DNA of 5,959 nucleotides from contig JAGWLJ010000098.1 of the NCBI GenBank assembly GCA_028873275.1, forward strand, positions 1 through 5,959, written 5' to 3'. This document shows, piece after piece, positions 5,266 to 5,959 of this stretch (positions are counted from its first letter, which is position 1; every line of letters starts with the position of its first letter). The position numbers and the translations under genes were made by a program. A model generated the notes under the pieces. It was not told the DNA's origin, did not search any database, and was given only the letters and a program-made list of their open reading frames with translations. The DNA comes from Pseudomonadota bacterium (GTDB lineage: Bacteria > Pseudomonadota > Alphaproteobacteria > Rickettsiales > SXRF01).

Positions 5266-5712
5266 TCAGGGCGCATCGGACAAGTAGGGATTTGCAACGC
5301 TAAGATTTCTAAGGATTTTTATCTCCAGCGCCTCCATGCGCCGCGCTTCGCCTTCCCGCTCATGGTCGTATCCCAGGAGATGCAGCGTGCCATGCACCAG
5401 CAGGTGCTTCGCGTGATCCCTGGCCGTCTTGCCCTGCTCCCTTGCCTCGCGCTCGACGGTTTCAAGCGCAAGGATGATGTCGCCCAGGTAATCGCCGTCG
5501 CCGGGAAAGGAGAGGACATTGGTCGGCTTGTCCCTGCCGCGATAGGTTTTATTGAGGTCGCGGACAAACGCGTCATCGGCCAGCACAACGGCTATTTCCC
5601 CTTTTTGCCGCGTGGCGGCCAGCGCCGCTTGGCAGGCCTCCCGCACCGTTTTGCAGTACGGCCTGAGCAGCGTTTTCCAGCGGGGATGATGCAGCTGTAC
5701 GGCGATATCCAT
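5266..5712 (-). CDS. ybeY: Endoribonuclease YbeY (rRNA maturation factor)
   Basis: YbeY is a zinc-dependent single-strand endoribonuclease acting in 16S rRNA 3'-end maturation and ribosome quality control in the cytoplasm. The 148-residue product is the usual size. It contains YRGRDKPTNVLSFP (57-70) with the conserved Arg, GDIILA (77-82), and the metal motif HGTLHLLGYDH, giving His107, His111 and His117 as zinc ligands. The frame can be read further upstream to 5787, but that part overlaps the toxin gene and does not resemble YbeY; MDIAVQ at 5712 is the normal family N-terminus. The ATG overlaps the stop of the preceding toxin gene by one base (TAATG), so translation is probably coupled, and only a weak GGAT-type site lies upstream. 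corC follows within a few bases, the conserved ybeY-ybeX pairing. Confidence 0.95.
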   Translation of the reverse strand: MDIAVQLHHPRWKTLLRPYCKTVREACQAALAATRQKGEIAVVLADDAFVRDLNKTYRGRDKPTNVLSFPGDGDYLGDIILALETVEREAREQGKTARDHAKHLLVHGTLHLLGYDHEREGEARRMEALEIKILRNLSVANPYLSDAP

Positions 5713-5959
5713 TAGAACAGATCCGAATGCGTGCCAGTGCGAACCAGATATACCGCTTCTCCGTCGATGGCATAGATAAGCAGCCAATCAGGCTCGATGT
5801 GCAGCTCCCAAAACCCGGCCCAGTCGCCGGACAGAATATGCGGGCGATGCCTTGGCTCCAACGCCATTCCCGTTTGCAGCTTTTCTACAATGGCTTCAAT
5901 CTTCGGAAGGCTCTTGCCTCGCCGGCGCAAGCGCTCGAGGTCTTTTTCGAATTTACCGG
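5712..5959 (-). CDS. YafQ/RelE-family mRNA interferase toxin, N-terminus outside window
   Basis: This is a type II toxin-antitoxin toxin of the YafQ branch of the RelE superfamily, expected to cut mRNA in the ribosomal A site when free of its antitoxin. The 81 residues present include FEKDLERLRRRGKSLPKI near the edge, then RPHILSGDWAGFWELHIEPDW and LVRTGTHSDLF at the end. Compared from memory with E. coli YafQ (DHPLQGSWKGYRDAHVEPDW, RTGTHAALF), the equivalents of His50, His63, Asp67, His87 and Phe91 are all present, so the enzyme looks intact. A TTG at 5930 is not the true start because homology continues upstream to the window end; about 10 residues are missing. The stop TAA overlaps the ybeY ATG by one base. 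A DinJ/RelB-type antitoxin should lie just upstream, outside the window. Confidence 0.88.
   Translation of the reverse strand, partial: GKFEKDLERLRRRGKSLPKIEAIVEKLQTGMALEPRHRPHILSGDWAGFWELHIEPDWLLIYAIDGEAVYLVRTGTHSDLF

Noticed and set aside
5713..5787. N-terminal extension of YbeY reading up to 5787
   Set aside because: It overlaps the toxin's conserved C-terminus in another frame, and the family N-terminus begins at 5712.

Overview
The window looks like part of an alphaproteobacterial chromosome. All genes lie on the minus strand, so transcription runs from high to low coordinates. In transcription order they are: a YafQ/RelE-type toxin (5' end outside the window), ybeY, corC/ybeX, lnt, a small Cro/C1-type regulator (phrR-like), an unrecognised 187-residue gene, metK, and the 5' part of trmB. 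The assignment to Alphaproteobacteria rests on the ybeY-corC-lnt-regulator-metK-trmB order known from that class, the alphaproteobacterial flavour of the TrmB and regulator sequences, and what appears to be a SAM-II (SAM-alpha) riboswitch in front of metK. No genus can be named.

Region 2700-5959 is a tightly packed core operon. The toxin stop overlaps the ybeY start (TAATG), corC begins just after the ybeY stop, and lnt overlaps corC by GTGA. It combines ribosome-associated RNA processing (YbeY) with envelope functions (CorC, Lnt). The toxin-ybeY junction is unusual because it places an mRNA-interferase-type toxin in translational coupling with a core ribonuclease. The 3' end of lnt turns abruptly AT-rich and carries a 16-bp perfect palindrome.

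Region 1691-2254 holds an unrecognised, markedly lower-GC gene between the regulator and metK, probably a lineage-specific or acquired insertion.

Region 1527-1690 is the metK leader. It has a sigma70-like promoter, a SAM-II-like aptamer starting about where transcription should start, an 11-pair alternative helix that would break the aptamer P1, and a freed segment that could cover the metK Shine-Dalgarno. Together these suggest SAM feedback control of translation of SAM synthetase and perhaps of the coupled SAM-dependent methyltransferase TrmB.

Region 1-319 is trmB, starting with TTG one base after the metK stop. Its linker between the basic N-terminus and the SAM-binding motif is encoded by an imperfect palindrome rich in GGGATTGGG-like words. 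This resembles an in-frame insertion of a dispersed repeat, and its sense strand carries a textbook G-quadruplex motif.

No tRNA, rRNA, CRISPR array, complete insertion sequence or convincing intrinsic terminator was seen, and no gene-free stretch exceeds about 165 bases.
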